From Notospermus geniculatus (Eukaryota; Nemertea; Pilidiophora; Heteronemertea; Lineidae), in NCBI GenBank assembly GCA_002633025.1, contig NMRB01000194.1:210053-274052 (forward strand): a stretch of 64,000 nt of DNA, given 5' to 3'. Both the position numbers and the translations under genes were made by a program. Below, piece after piece: positions 35,949-48,566 of the stretch. The notes beneath the pieces are model-generated. The model saw only the letters and a list, made by a program, of their open reading frames with translations. It made no database searches and was not told the origin of the DNA. Every line of letters begins with the position of its first letter. The first letter of the stretch is position 1.

Positions 35949-36153
35949 GTTAAAAGAAGGCCTAAAAGAGATTTTAGTCTACCGTATAAAATGTGATGAG
36001 AAATCGTCAGAATTTCATTACGTGCAGACCCTCTCTTTGTCCGAGTCGCCGTGGGACATTGAATTTGATGGTAATGGGAATCTGTGGGTTTTACAACAAA
36101 AAAAGGATGAGCCTGTTACTATATTCATACGAGGAGCATCAGGGGAATTTATG
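35949..36153 (+). CDS. WDR4: WDR4 exon 7
   Basis: After acceptor CATTCCAG the exon encodes LKEGLKEILVYRIKCDEKSS, then FHYVQTLSLSESPWDIEFDG, NGNLWVLQQKKDEPVTIF and IRGASGEFM. The W-D-I-F and LWVLQ words match human …QVWDVAFEETQGLWVLQD. It forms the last blades. The donor ATG|GTACGT is in phase 0. Confidence 0.95.
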
Positions 36154-36406
36154 GTACGTCGATGGCTGACATTCATGAAATATAGCAAATGCTTTTACTT
36201 CAAGGTTTGCAGTACATTCACATTGGACCTTGCTGTGCAAGTCTTAAGTAAATGTTCATGCTAGCTGCCACATTTATAAAATGCTAAATTTGTAAGTTGA
36301 ACTTTTATGTTTGATTCATTTATGGTAATATTACATGTAGTTACCTAAAGTCCACATAAGTATGCAATAACAGGTTTTGAAATCAGCAAATTTATCTTCA
36401 TTTCAG

Positions 36407-36476
36407 AAAGTCCCAGATGCTCATGACTTAGGGGAGCATCTTGAAGTCTTAAACAAGGAATGGGACTTTTTCAAAG
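36407..36476 (+). CDS. WDR4: WDR4 exon 8
   Basis: After acceptor TTCATTTCAG the exon encodes KVPDAHDLGEHLEVLNKEWD followed by FFK, aligned with the human stretch …LKKVSGVLRGNWAMLEG. The donor AAAG|GTGAGA leaves phase 1. Confidence 0.9.
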
Positions 36477-36540
36477 GTGAGATATTTCTTCTTCATTATG
36501 TTATTACCCGTTATGTCAAATGACATGTTGTTTGTAAAGC

Positions 36541-36820
36541 GGGGAATCCACCAGTGATTTTCAACCTGATTTTGCTTTGCGACTTGCTTTACAACTGGTT
36601 TGTGTTGCAATTGGGCACTCGATCGCTGATCAAAGATCAGTAGTGAACTAGCTACGTGATTTCCACCCCTTGCGAAGATGTGATCAATTTCAGGTCGGCA
36701 ACCGGTTGGCGACCTGTATCAGTTCCTTACGGTCATTCAGCTTAGATAGAATCGCAGGAAGCAGGTTGCAAAGCAAGTCGCAAAGCAGAATCAGGTTGAC
36801 GATCAGCAGTGGATTCCTAG
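36541..36820. repeat. Inverted-repeat element, GGAATCCACYRSTGAT family
   Basis: Left GGAATCCACCAGTGATTTTC and, further in, TTTGCTTTGCGACTTGCTTT pair with the right AAAGCAAGTCGCAAAGCAGA and GATCAGCAGTGGATTCC. Arms are about 55 bp in a 280-bp non-coding element, 65 bp after exon 8. Confidence 0.88.
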
Positions 36821-37189
36821 CTTGATATGGTCACTCTAACCTATGACCTCCTGATTGCAGATAAAAGACCTTGCCACTACACCACTCTGGCTTTTCGATA
36901 GGAATGTTGAACAGAGTATAGTTTCTGATTAATGGCATTTTACTAATTTCTCGAGGTTATGAAGATGATTTTGACCCTGTGATCAGGCAATCATCTATTA
37001 GAGAGAGGACGAAGACTCTAATCTAATAGTTACGATGAGTTGGAATTAGATCTTACGATTCTTGTCCGAGTGACTGTATCGGTCGGATAGGAAAATAGAA
37101 TCATCAAAATCATGATCACTTGGTTATATCTTGATGATGTCGTGGTTGAGTATGGCGGAGATTTCCACATTCCTAGACTGTCCTGTGAC

Positions 37190-37345
37190 AGAGACAAAAT
37201 ACGAGCTATAGTGCGTATAGTGGGAATACAACACCCGAGAGGTCATGGGGTCGATTCCCACTTTCCACATGAGGGTTGGCTGCTCATCTGCAAGGTGGGT
37301 TTATCTGGTGGCCCCTGTTTCCCCCTGCATTTTATGAAAAGAAGT
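37190..37345 (+). repeat. tRNA-derived SINE
   Basis: B box GGGGTCGATTCCCA near 37248, then CAAGGTGGGTTTATCTGGTG and CCCCTGTTTCCCCCTGCAT, the same tail type as at 30795. Confidence 0.65.
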
Positions 37346-37607
37346 TAAAAGTTAGTTTGGGTTTGTAGTCTGATATCAAAAACAGTAGAGGTGTCATCCA
37401 ACTTTTAGACCGAACACTGTCCTGATTAAAAATACTAGGACAGACGCAAGCAAATGCATAAAACCATCATGGCGCCCGCTGGTCTATATTTAGCTCTGCG
37501 TCGGTCTATTGCTCTTGGGGCTGTAGAATGACGTGACTCGCGGGGAATCCAGCGTAGATCATTTGCTTTCACTGGTCTTCGAATGCAAGCTGCCCAGACG
37601 ACCGGTT

Positions 37608-38020
37608 ACCAGTCTATCTGACTTTATACTTTAACCCCAGTCTATCCTGAAACCTTTCAGTAGAACTCAGATGAACTGCTCAATCAGCGCTACAATCTGA
37701 GCATTTCTGACCGGTACCCATTTCTCTACACCTGGGTGGAGAGAGGCCAGTGAGACAAAGAGACTTGCCCAAAATCTCACGCCACAGTTGGATTCAAACC
37801 TGGTGTAACGCTTTTCAGTGTGGCCCGTGTGCCAGTGTGACATTACAATATATTGACGGAATAAGCGGCGACTTGACAATGGGCGACACACAGAGAAACA
37901 GCGAGTCCATTTCCCAGTGTGTTCCGAACAAACAGAAATATGGCCACACTGAAAAACATCACACCGGGACCCTCTGACCGCTAGTTGGAGACCCGAACCA
38001 CTACACCACCGCAGCTCCCA
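37608..38020 (-). repeat. SINE interrupted by a MITE
   Basis: On the minus strand this is the same family as 26980-27260 (AACCCCAGTCTATCCTGAAA, CTTTCAGTAGAACTCAGATG, ACACCTGGGTGGAGAGAGG are its reverse). The B-box region is split at 37801 and resumes at 37966 (GGGACCCTCTGACCG, ACCACTACACCACCGCAGCT). Confidence 0.88.
37802..37965. repeat. MITE inserted in the SINE B box
   Basis: Left GGTGTAACG plus CTTTTCAGTGTGGCC and right GGCCACACTGAAAAAC plus ATCACACC form 24-bp inverted ends with four mismatches. Removing 164 bp restores an uninterrupted SINE. Confidence 0.88.
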
Positions 38021-38654
38021 ACATGATCTCTACTCATCATACCTTGTTAGTTCATACAAAAATCCAGCCCCAAATCTGCATAACTGCAGTTCCTATTCAC
38101 GTTCGTTAACTTGTCAGTCGCCGACACTGACCCGTCTGCCACGCATGTCATCAGAAACCCAAACGTTAACAAACGCAGATTCATTCTTACGAGATAATGG
38201 AAATAGAGGCTAATCAGTTCTTTTCATGTACAATTACCTCGACGCAGCCGGCAGAATTATTTCATGTCGAGAAAACTCAAATTCGGTGTCGTCTTCGCTT
38301 CTCCGCCATCTTATTCTTATAGCATGAAACGCACCTTACGAGATTATCGTGTTATATTATAAGTTTATTACACAGAAACTTGGCCCCTATTGTGTCACGA
38401 TGATTATTTTATCCCCGTACATGTCTGAGGAATGGTTCTATCGAGTTTGGTGTTGATTTGATTGGTGTGATGGCTATTGTGGATGGATCATGTTTGATAC
38501 AAAGGCCAATGGGATGAGATTACCGACAGATTTGGGAGTCTGTTCAGAATTTATCAGTTCAGACAATTTATCTTCTGACCAATGTTTGACCATGGACTTG
38601 TCAGGGTCTCTCAGCAGCTCTCTGCAGCCTCCCCCACGAATGATGCATTGTTAT

Positions 38655-39026
38655 CAGGGGCGTACCTGGGGGGGGGGGGCAATGCCCCCCCAGAGCAAAA
38701 AGGGACAAAACAATTTTTTCCTCTAAAAGGTCATTTTCCCTCTTCAAGCCGAGTTATTGTGGTGTCAGATGTGAGGAAAATGCATCTCAGAGGATGTAGA
38801 TTTTCAATTTTTTTCTGGGCGAGNCCTCTAAAAGGTCATTTTTTTCCCCCTTCAAGCCGAGTTATTGTGGTGTCAGATGTGGGAAAATGCATCTCAGAGG
38901 ATGTAGATTTTCAATTTTTTTCTGGGCGAGTGGGCGAGGACCCCCAGACCCCCCTCTGACTTCGCTCTTCGGAGTCAATCAATTTTGCCCCCTAGGCCAT
39001 AAAAACTAGCTACACGTACGCCCCTG
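38655..39026. repeat. CAGGGGCGTAC-ended element
   Basis: Ends CAGGGGCGTACCTGG and TACACGTACGCCCCTG. Two nearly identical 115-bp segments (CCTCTAAAAGGTCATTTT to TTTTTTTCTGGGCGAG) meet at an N at 38824. The relatives are 44610-44830 and 7771-8235. Confidence 0.85.
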
Positions 39027-40298
39027 CTTATGTAATGTAGCATAGGCTAATGTAGGTAAATGATATGGGTAGGCCTGTGTGTACGTTGAGGCTGGCTGTA
39101 CCAAGTGTAGGCTAGGCCTACTGTATAGGCCTACCAGGGAGTAGTGTACTGGAGTGGTTCAGTGGTCTGATTTTTCTTTACATCCTCAATTGCTTGCTTG
39201 AAAAATACACCAAAATCCTTCATTGATTAATTTCATAGCGTAAACATTCAAATTTAGTCGCAATAAATACAGTAAATAAACATCGTAGTTTTAAGCCACC
39301 CTCCCTGATTTGCCGAGGGGGGAAAGGTCAGCATGCATGTTTACATTTCTTCTCTGAATAATCAATATTGCCTTAGTTTGATGAAGTTTGCCTAACTAGA
39401 GCGACCCCTTAGCTCTGTACCGACCCACGATGACCTTCAATTTGTCCCACGCGCAGAAATCAGCAACTCAGAGACTCAGTCTATCCGCTTCACCCTAAGT
39501 TGGTTGAAGGTGATGTACATTTGCTGCTGGGGATGTTTGTGTGCAAATTGGAAGTTTGGATCTGAAATAATTTAGCAAAAACTAAACTCTGTGCCTACAC
39601 AAAATACTTGTGAAAAAATTGTTAGATGTCTGAAAATTACACTTGTCTGCGTAGTCTAGGCCCAAGATTTTGTCATTTTTTGCAGGGAAATACATGTATG
39701 TTGTTTTCCTGGCTAGATCCATCATTCGTTCTTGATGCTCGCTCCCGTTCATCACCACATGTGCGCAGATGGACCAGACCTGATCCGATAATTCATGAAA
39801 TTCTTGCTGACTGTTGTGCCGGTGAGAATTACACTTAACTAAGCCGTGAGATCAAAAACAACTGCATTTTGCCCATCCACGCCAAAAAATCTGGTCATTT
39901 TTCTCACAGAAATTTATTCTTCAGGCACGCTTGTATCTTGTATCAAAGCGTAGCGCGACAGGATCGTTGGATAATTGAATAATTGGTTTAGTCACATGAT
40001 GACGCATGATGGCCATGCTGATGGATGATTGACAGGTGCATCAGTTTGAACAATAGGACTGAACCAGTGATCGTTGGTTATTTTCGAGGGTGATCCAATG
40101 ACATATCATTTTCACGCATTTGCTATTCCACCTCTGCATGCTTTTTCGTCCTAATATTTTATTTGCCGACTCAAATTCTGCTCTTCATGTGTTTAAGATG
40201 ACATTAATGCAGTGTCTGAATTATCTCCTGGGCCAATTTTGGTCCTCGTGATGTGTAGGTGCAGAACCTGTAGAATCCTAAAGGTCTGGGAAAGATTT

Positions 40299-40522
40299 TT
40301 AACCCCTTAACTGGGGAGGACATCATATTACGTCATTACGAAATCCGGGGAACCCCCGAAAACACCTGAGGATCGTAGCTTGCATAGGGCGTAATAGTAC
40401 ACCTTGCAAGGAAATGGCACTTCACAGTGCGTAGTATGTTATATCACGTCTGGAACCTTGTGTGTCAAATGCTTTTTTGGCAATTTTGTTACGAAAGAAA
40501 AATTGGAACCAAAAAAATTACA
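40299..40522. repeat. TTAA element, CCGTTAACTG family, inverted copy
   Basis: Starts TTAACCCCTTAACTGGGGAG and carries, in reverse, the words of 12893-13135. The far end lacks a TTAA, so the terminus is decayed. Confidence 0.75.
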
Positions 40523-41606
40523 TGGTTTGGAAATGTGTAGTTTTCAGGACATTCTGTGCTGAATATGATGAACTGAAATTAGTGCCTAATTTGACTGTTA
40601 GGCTGTGTAACTGAGAAAATCTCATGCCTCAACTCTGGGCCCCTGACCCCCAGATCATATTTTGATATAATCTTGGGCCAAGGATGGTGCGGTAAAAAAG
40701 CTCTGATAGGTTTTAACCTATTCAGCTTCTTAAAAGAAGCTGAATAATTTGGACTTTCATGCATCTACATGTAAACCTTAAGGGCCGTGTTCATAAAGGG
40801 TGATCATCGCGCGATTAAGACGCGTGTAACTTCACTAAATGCACACACTTCCACCATGCATTTGACAAAGTTACAAAGTCTTAAACACCCAAAGTCTTAA
40901 ACACCAACGAATTTGGCCCTAAATCTCCTTCTCATATTTGGCTCATATATTGTCAAAAATATGTCGTTTTGGTGAAAAAAACCCGATAAGGTGATACCAC
41001 CGAGTGAATTCTTCATGCCGTTATTTTAATCCCATAATTCCTCATAAGTATTTATCAAACGTCTCCCTGGGTTATCACCGATCGCATATTTTTCTCTGGT
41101 GTCCCAATAAATCTTCTTTATGTTTTCCCCATGTTGGATAAAAACATACTAATCGGTGTCGCAAGCGTTTGCTTTATCAATGAGCTACCCCTTCGCTGCA
41201 AACGCTCATCATCTCGCGATTAAAGTCAATAAATTCAAGACCCGTGCCTGACAAAAGCGAAACTGGTGTTCCCCATCTTTTAATGTTTGTACGCTCGATG
41301 ATAAATTGAAACTTAATTACCCAAAATCGTCATCGTTCGCATCTTAAGCTGCATTTTTCAGTCACCGGAGCCAACTCTGAACTATTCATTTTTGTGTGTC
41401 AATGAGGCGGCGACGACGCTGGCCTCGTTCATTATTCTCAACTGATATCTTTTAAAGTTGTTGATTTTTAGCCGCAGTTTCAAACTTGTGTTAGATGCAT
41501 AACATTGATTGATGGAATGTTGGGTTACCCCTGAATACACAAACTATGGTGGAGTGTCTTCTGCAGCTGAAGACTGTTATTAACCTGACTTATTTAGGTG
41601 CTGGCT

Positions 41607-41715
41607 ATAGGCCCATATTCATAAAACTACTTATGTCTAAGTGTGTCACTTGTCCTTTGTTCAACACAAAAGATAAATATCACACTTTGACTTAAGTATA
41701 TTTATGAATAGCCTA
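41607..41715. repeat. Short MITE with TAGGC-ATTCATAAA ends
   Basis: TATAGGCCCATATTCATAAA at the left and TATTTATGAATAGCCTA at the right; the interior has AAGTGTGTCACTTGTC against the reverse word ATCACACTTTGACTTA. About 109 bp. Confidence 0.75.
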
Positions 41716-42673
41716 TGGACCTAGGATTGTCAAATCAGACAATAGAAAATAATTTTCTTTTTGTTTATTTACTTGGCCGATGGAATCAATTTTCCTAATT
41801 TTTTTAAACGTGGATTTGCACAGTGTTTACTAACATTTCTATGTCTGCCCTCCAGTGGATGGGGGCAGATATCGGGGGAGTGAGTTTGGTTGAAGTACAT
41901 GTAACAGCTATACTACTACTAATAATAATAATGTGTGGGCTTATAGTGCCTTTTACATTTAAGTGTCAAGGCACTTCACAATTATTACCCCCAGCTATAG
42001 GCCTGTGCAATCCAGATCAAGCTGCACTTCCCGGGAAGTATTAGAGTCCGGCTGCCACAAGATGCACTTGACCAGGGCTTAAGATAAGAGGAGTATGTGC
42101 TTAAAATACTCCTTGAAATCTCAAAATACTCCTCCATTCCAGAACTGAGAGGGTGAAATACTCCTTGAGATTGATCAGTTTGCAGTACTTTACTAATGGA
42201 ATACTCCTTTGAAGAGTGAAAATACTCTTTCAAATTCTGAATAGAAGAGTACGATACTCTTTGCCCTCCAAAATTATCTGAAGCACTGCATGACTAGACA
42301 TTCGCACATACCATCTCTGCCAGCTATAGGTACCCCTTTAACACCTGGGTGGGGTGAGCCAAGTGAGGTAAAGAGACTTAGCCAAAGTCTCAAGCCGAGT
42401 GGGGATGGAACCCGGGACCTACTTACTACACTGTAATTAGTAAAAGATAAAGGGGCTTTTACTTCATTTGATCATCACCCCACTGATCACAAGTGGAGAC
42501 TGCCTTGTACTATTGGCAGAAAGATTTGAACTGTATTTAGCCGATACGCACGGCCCTCATTAACATTAATTTGCATACGATCTCATGACGAAGTTTCGCG
42601 CGGTGTGGTTACACTGGTGGCCGATAGGCGCCACTACCATCGATCTTTCTTTTGCTGCTCCCGCATTGCAAAA

Positions 42674-43168
42674 GTATTGTAGGGTTAAGTTCGTACTTAC
42701 GAGGAGTTCGTAATAGCGAGGATTCGTCTGTGGGGGCATGATGACCACATCGATTAAGCCTAAGACATGTACACTTCGTTTTCAGGACTAACTTTATTAC
42801 ATATATGCCTGATTATTACTCAAACATGCATTAATAGCGAACCGCCCGAGTGACGTCGGACGTGTCAATTTCATTGTGTTTGTCCGACCCTGCTTTTGTC
42901 CTGTCTCACCATCGACAATGTGGTCACTCAGTAAAGTCTACTTGTTATCTAATATTTGTCCGACCTTCGCTGGTAAAAATAGAAACCGGGCGGTGCGCTA
43001 TTAAAACCCAAGCTTGGATAATTTGGGTTGTATCATATATAGCGTATTGATCATGGGCAGGAATTGGGCCAAATTATATACATGTCATGAAATTTTGGGA
43101 GCCAGACGTTGGGTTCGTAATATCCGGTCGTAAAATCGAGGTTCATAAGAGCGAGGGAGGACTGTACT
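42674..43168. repeat. TACAGTCC-family element, second copy
   Basis: It shares GGAGTTCGTAATAGCG, CATGTCATGAAATTTTGGGA, GCCAGACGTTGGGTTCGTAA and a GAGCGAGGGAGGACTGTA end with 35583-35834. Its interior is longer because a TTAA element lies within it. Confidence 0.8.
42831..43004. repeat. TTAA-bounded element, TAGCGAACCGCCCG family
   Basis: Between TTAA at both sides are TAGCGAACCGCCCGAGT and ACCGGGCGGTGCGCTA. The interior repeats TTTGTCCGACC twice. 174 bp, nested in the element at 42674-43168. Confidence 0.88.
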
Positions 43169-44609
43169 CGCTAATTTGAAGGAACATCTTTAAAAAATCG
43201 TCTGCCGATGCTCGGAATTGTACGAGGCAAAGGGTTAAATTGAAAAAATTGGGGTGGAGTTGCGTAGACATGCACGACGTTCGTTGGGAGAACTGCTGTG
43301 TAATATTCTGTATTAGGACAGAAACTATTACACTCTTGGTAATTTGATTAAAAATCTCAAGAGTTGTGCTGTGGTTGATTAAAATGTGGCCAGCATACCA
43401 AGTTTGAGCTCTTTTTCTGTGTAGCAATTAACTCTTTCTGCTTTTGCAATTTTGAGTTTGGTTAGATATCCAACATAGAGCAAAAAAGCGACACACAAAA
43501 TGATAGTAAAAGTAAAGTCGTCTCCAAATTTTGCCAATTTTTGACCCCAAGCGGGGTCTTCCTCAGGCACTTTCTAGTAGAGATCCCAGAAGTTTGAGTT
43601 TGGTTAGAGATGCACAAAAGGGCGGGACCTTCCACAAACCCTCTATAGGACTTGCAGACCTGTAATACCTGGACGAGGCCTAGTCCCCATCCTCCTTTCA
43701 CTGTGCTAAAGCCATACAGATGGAAGATGCAACCAGTCAACTTACTTGAAAAAGGGGATCATATCATACCACATTTGAACCCTCTTTCACACGAAGTTCT
43801 TTCCTTTTTTCACCTAGGGGGACTACAGCTTTTGCCAGGTGGCTGAAAATTTCTGTGGTGCCACCTGCGTATAAAAGATTGAACTATTGCAGCAAAGGAA
43901 GCTTTGTCGTTTTGTGAAATGCCAGTGATGCTGTTATTTTTGTGTTATTTTTGTGTTGGTGACAAAATCATTGCGTGTTAGTTACATGTAGCGTATTTGA
44001 CTGAGTTCACTATAAAAAATGACACTATTGTGATTAATAGTGATGGGAGCAATAGTTTCGTAATGCGGAGAAAATCTTGGCCCAAATCGCGTCGAATGTG
44101 AGAAATGTTCTAACGAGGGTCTCACTGATATGATAGAGGCTGACATAATGTTGCAGCAGTCAATTAACTTTCGCTGAATTATGGCCGCCATTCACGCGTC
44201 ATTTAGCAGATACGGAGTCAAACTCACATCGGATGGCTCCGAAGATGAGTTAAATCCACGATGCACATTGAATAAAATTAACTGGTTTGAGAATGGAATT
44301 ATAATGGGCAGAAATTGTGTTCGAATGCAGCGATGATATGGTGCTTGTCGTAACGTTCACGCGATCATATGTCAAAGCGGGCGTTGATTTGATTTTCTTG
44401 GCTTTGGTGGCGAGATCGTCGTTTGTGGGGATCAGAACATGTCAAGTCAATTTCTCTTCATGAAGTGGCCCTCGGGTGAATGTCTTAGAGTTGGGTTGGA
44501 GTTAGGAGAGGAGACTGCAGATAGATTGAACTGCAGCCAGTTCATTCTTCTGCGTTCTGGTCATGGCCACATTTTCGACCTTTCCAACAAAGATGGTGAC
44601 CTACTAGTT

Positions 44610-44830
44610 CAGGGGCATAGCTGGGGGGGGGGAGGGGGGGCTAATGCCAGAGCAAAAAGAGACAAAAGTAATTTTTCCTCTAAAATGTCATTTCTCCTCT
44701 TCAAGCCAAGTTATTGTGGTGTTAGATGTGTGGAAAATGCATCTGGAATGATGTAGATTTTAAATTTCTTTCTGAGGGAGGACCCCCAGACCCCCCCCTC
44801 CGGCTTTCCCTTCCGGACTCATTTTCACTG
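44610..44830. repeat. CAGGGGCATAGCTGG element, partial
   Basis: AGAGCAAAAAGAGACAAAAG, CTCTTCAAGCCAAGTTATTG, GAAAATGCATCT and CCCCCAGACCCCCCC match 38655-39026; the right terminal repeat is missing. Confidence 0.8.
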
Positions 44831-46852
44831 GCTTTGAGGTTTTTGTAGAATTTTTTGTTAAATTTTTGATGTTATTTTTGAGGACGCCTTCTGATGGTCA
44901 TATTGAATGACATGATCTTAGTGGCACGCAATACTTGAGTAAAAAATGGCCGTCATCATTTTCATCACTTAGGCCACATGACTTGTACCCAAGACCGCCT
45001 GCATAGTAGACCAGTGTGTTTACCACCCAACTATGAAGGCTCTCAGGAGAATTCATTCCAGTTTGCATAATTCCAGTCCCATTGATGAACTTTGTGTGCA
45101 AATTTTTCTCATCAGCCATACAAACTGAAGGACGTTACAATTGTTTTTTACGTATGATAAAAAGTAATGACATTCGCAAGTGCTTCTTTCCGGCTCTTGT
45201 TTTTGCTTTTGCTTACTGCGTATGTCATCCATGTATATTTCACATTGTCTGACTGAATTGGGATACTTAAGTGTATCCTTCAAGTACCCTGTTTGTACCA
45301 TTGCGCACACTGTTGTCTTAAAAATCAATTACAGTGACATTTTTGTTATGAATACCCCACTTGAAGTCGTCGTGCGTGGTGTGTTTGGTGAGGACTTGCA
45401 ATTCTGCCTGAAGTGACGGACTTCATCTACATGACCCATATACTCCTAGAGGGTTGACTAATCTATATTTGGGAAGCCAAAATGCATACGGCACAAATAC
45501 CCTGAATTTCTGGATAACTGGTGTAAAGTGCTATAGTGTTGCCATTTCTCAGTGTTTCCCTTTATTTTATGGGGTACCTTCACTTCTGGGATATCTACTA
45601 GAAAGTGCCTGAGGAAGACCCCAATTGGGGTCAAAAATTTGCGAACAACTAGACTTTACTTAAGGTCTGTTCACAGCGGAAAACGACGCACGTTCACCGC
45701 CGGGAAAATAGGTTTAATGGATTTTCAATAAAATAGGCCCTACATCAACCAGCCAGTAATTAATTTTGCAGTGATCTCTTGTCAAGTCCAAGAAGTCAGA
45801 TTCTGCAACCCTTCAATATATTCTTTAAAAAGTTCTCAAATACCCCTTCCACCCCACCAACAAATCATCACTTACGTCATAGTTTTGGAAACCAAAAGAG
45901 CATCACCAACTTTTTTATCACCACCATCATCATTTTGCTCGTAAATTATGATTCCGAACACGGCTCACAGTTCCGTCACCTCGCCACTGATCATTGTCTT
46001 ACTTCCTCCGTGACATCCCCATGTCGCGGGAAAATTAACGACCCTCCAACTTCCTTTGACTCTGTTGATATTCTTTGCTTGTACATGTAAATGATCGCAA
46101 TGGTGAAAGATTCGTGCGTCCTATTGTCTGAAAATTACATTTTATTTCTTAAATGATTGCCCCTTTCGAAATAAGATTAGCTAGATGGCTCTACCAACTG
46201 GAAATGGGGTCGCCATGAAATGTGTAATCTTTTTAGATTGCACCGCTTCGGGACTAATGCTCCGGCGGTGAAGATGAGGGGTGATAATTTGGTCTTCCGT
46301 TTTTCGTGCTCGTCTAGAAAAGTGTCGTGATAAAGTCACACACCACGAGGACAATCTTCACCGAGAATTCTTTATAATTTTTACCAAATTGATTCTCTAT
46401 TGTTCTCGAGTTCTGGCAGAGGATGTTGAAATTTTTGGCACACGATAGCGACCCTTTAATAAAATGGTCCCTTTCCTGTAAGAACTATTTAGGCGTTTCA
46501 TCATACTTAGATGGAATTATATACGGTATATTTGACACATTTCTCTCAACTTCTGCCGAAGTTTTCTGAGAGTTTTCACCAGTATTCACGCCAAGATGTC
46601 ATTTGCCCCTGGAGGAGGGGAAATCAGCTCATATATTTTTTAACTAACACTAACAGCAGGACTTTCTTATGAACAGCAAGGTTGTCCACGACTGAAATCT
46701 TGGAACTGAAGTCAAGTGTCAAATACACTGTACAAGCCATTTGTTCCACAGGGATTTGAAGCAATTGTGCCGGATATGCTCACCCAATAGATCTCTCAAC
46801 CTATGGCCTTGGACTTACAATATTATCGTAAGCAAAGTCCGAGTCTAAAGCG

Positions 46853-47142
46853 GGCCATACACGATCAATATTATTGCACAATATGGGGCCCTAAATAGGG
46901 GCATGTGCTTCTGGCATGATGCGTAAAAAAAGATTGGTAATAATATTGCCCTTTTTGGTCCTCATATTGTGCAGTAATATTGAATGTGTATGGGCGGCTT
47001 TAAGCAGCCCATACACGTGCAATATTATTGTACTATATGAGAAAAAAAATGGGCAATATCATTGCCAAATCTTTCTTCTACCCATCATGCCAGAAGCACA
47101 CATGCCCCTATTGTGCAATAATATTGATCATGTATGGGCCTA
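46853..47142. repeat. Double foldback element, GCCCATACAC ends
   Basis: The words CATACACGATCAATATTATT, TGTGTATGGGC, GCCCATACACGTGCAATATT and TTGATCATGTATGGGCC occur in the order arm, reverse arm, arm, reverse arm. The central junction reads GGGCGGCTTTAAGCAGCCC. It looks like two adjacent copies of one palindromic unit. Confidence 0.85.
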
Positions 47143-47782
47143 TAAGATCTATTGAATGACACTGTACAGGTGTAAAGTGCCAGAGTGTTCCCATTTCTCA
47201 GTGTTTCCCTTCATTGTATCGGATACAAACGAACATGACAGATTTTTCTGTGTTCCCCTATAAAAAAGTCACGTGTTGTGTGGAAAACTAGCTGTGTTGT
47301 GTGGAAACACTGGGATATAGAAACACTAGAAAATGTTACATCCACCATATCCACATACATGTAGTTCAAATCCCGTGATCGGTTCTGAATTAGAATTCAC
47401 ATTTTCCTCTAAAAGTCAGATTTTTTGGGTCTGGGTGTGGTTTGATCATCGGCAATTTGATCAAGGCAATTCTTGTCGAGATCAATCACACCGATAGAAT
47501 CTATTCATAGTATACATTTGAATCGAGGTGTTGATTTCAGAGTTCTATTACAGGTCTTGATTACACTCATCATTATCCCTCATTATTTTGACCCCCTGGC
47601 ATTATCTGGGGTCTGATATATTGGGCATGTGACAAGCTGAAAGGGGTAGTTCTGTGCACGTGCTGGGGGCTCGGGGGTTAGCCCTCCCCTTTCCAACAAA
47701 TGGAAATGTGTAAATACATGTATATTGCTCCGAGTTCACTCTTGGATTGCTGGTGTTACACGTGCCAGTGTTTCTGTTTGTT

Positions 47783-48566
47783 AGGCCACACTTTTTTTAT
47801 TCTTTGGTTTACGGGCCCGCCAACGTGGCAAAATGCCATTCCGAAAAAAAAATAAAATTGGGAAAATCAGTTACTTTTATTGCCTCCGAACTTCAAATGA
47901 AGTCTTTTAAGAAAAAAACAAATAAATGGAGTTGTTTTTATTCCCGCCGACCTTGATTTCAGCTGTCACGACTGCTAAAATAAATAAAACCAACTGACGT
48001 ACGCCTATTTCCTGGCAGCGACGGNGAACGCCTTAACCCAAAGCGCTCCAATGTGCTAGGTGGACCTCTGCAGATGACCTTTATGACCATGTGAAGTTTC
48101 GGCCCGATCGGACATCCAATATGGCCGCCAGGTGGCGTAACCCGAAAATCATCAAAGTGCTGTAACTCAGGAACGACTCGACCCAAAGCACTCCAATGTG
48201 CTATGTGGTCCCCTGCAGATGACCTTTATGTGCATGTGAAGTTCCGGCCCGATCGAACATAAAATATGGCGCCAGGTGGCATAACCCAAAAATCATCAAA
48301 GTTCTAGCTGGGAGTGACTTGACCGAGATTGCTCATGCCACTGATATGTACCTCCCTCTGTCATTAGACTATTATGTCCAACCCGGTGAGCACATGGTCC
48401 ATGGACCATTTCATTTATTTCCTCCGAGTTGTCTTACTTGTCATTCAAAAGGTGAAAATGAAAAAACTGAACTGAACCAAAGTTTTTTTTAATTTTTATT
48501 CCGTCCTCCGTACCTGGGCTCAAAATCTTTGTGCCCGTAAACCAAAGAATATAATAACCGTGGTCT
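47783..48566. repeat. 784-bp element with ATTCTTTGGTTTACGGGC ends
   Basis: AGGCCACACTTTTTTTATTC plus TTTGGTTTACGGGC at the left is matched by GCCCGTAAACCAAAGAATAT with AACCGTGGTCTT at the right. The interior holds the duplicated segment listed at 48029. Confidence 0.75.
48029..48310. repeat. Two tandem copies of a roughly 140-bp segment
   Basis: CTCCAATGTGCTA, GCAGATGACCTTTATG, GGCCCGATCG, ATATGG and AAAATCATCAAAGT occur in the same order in both copies. An N at 48025 immediately precedes the first. Confidence 0.85.
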
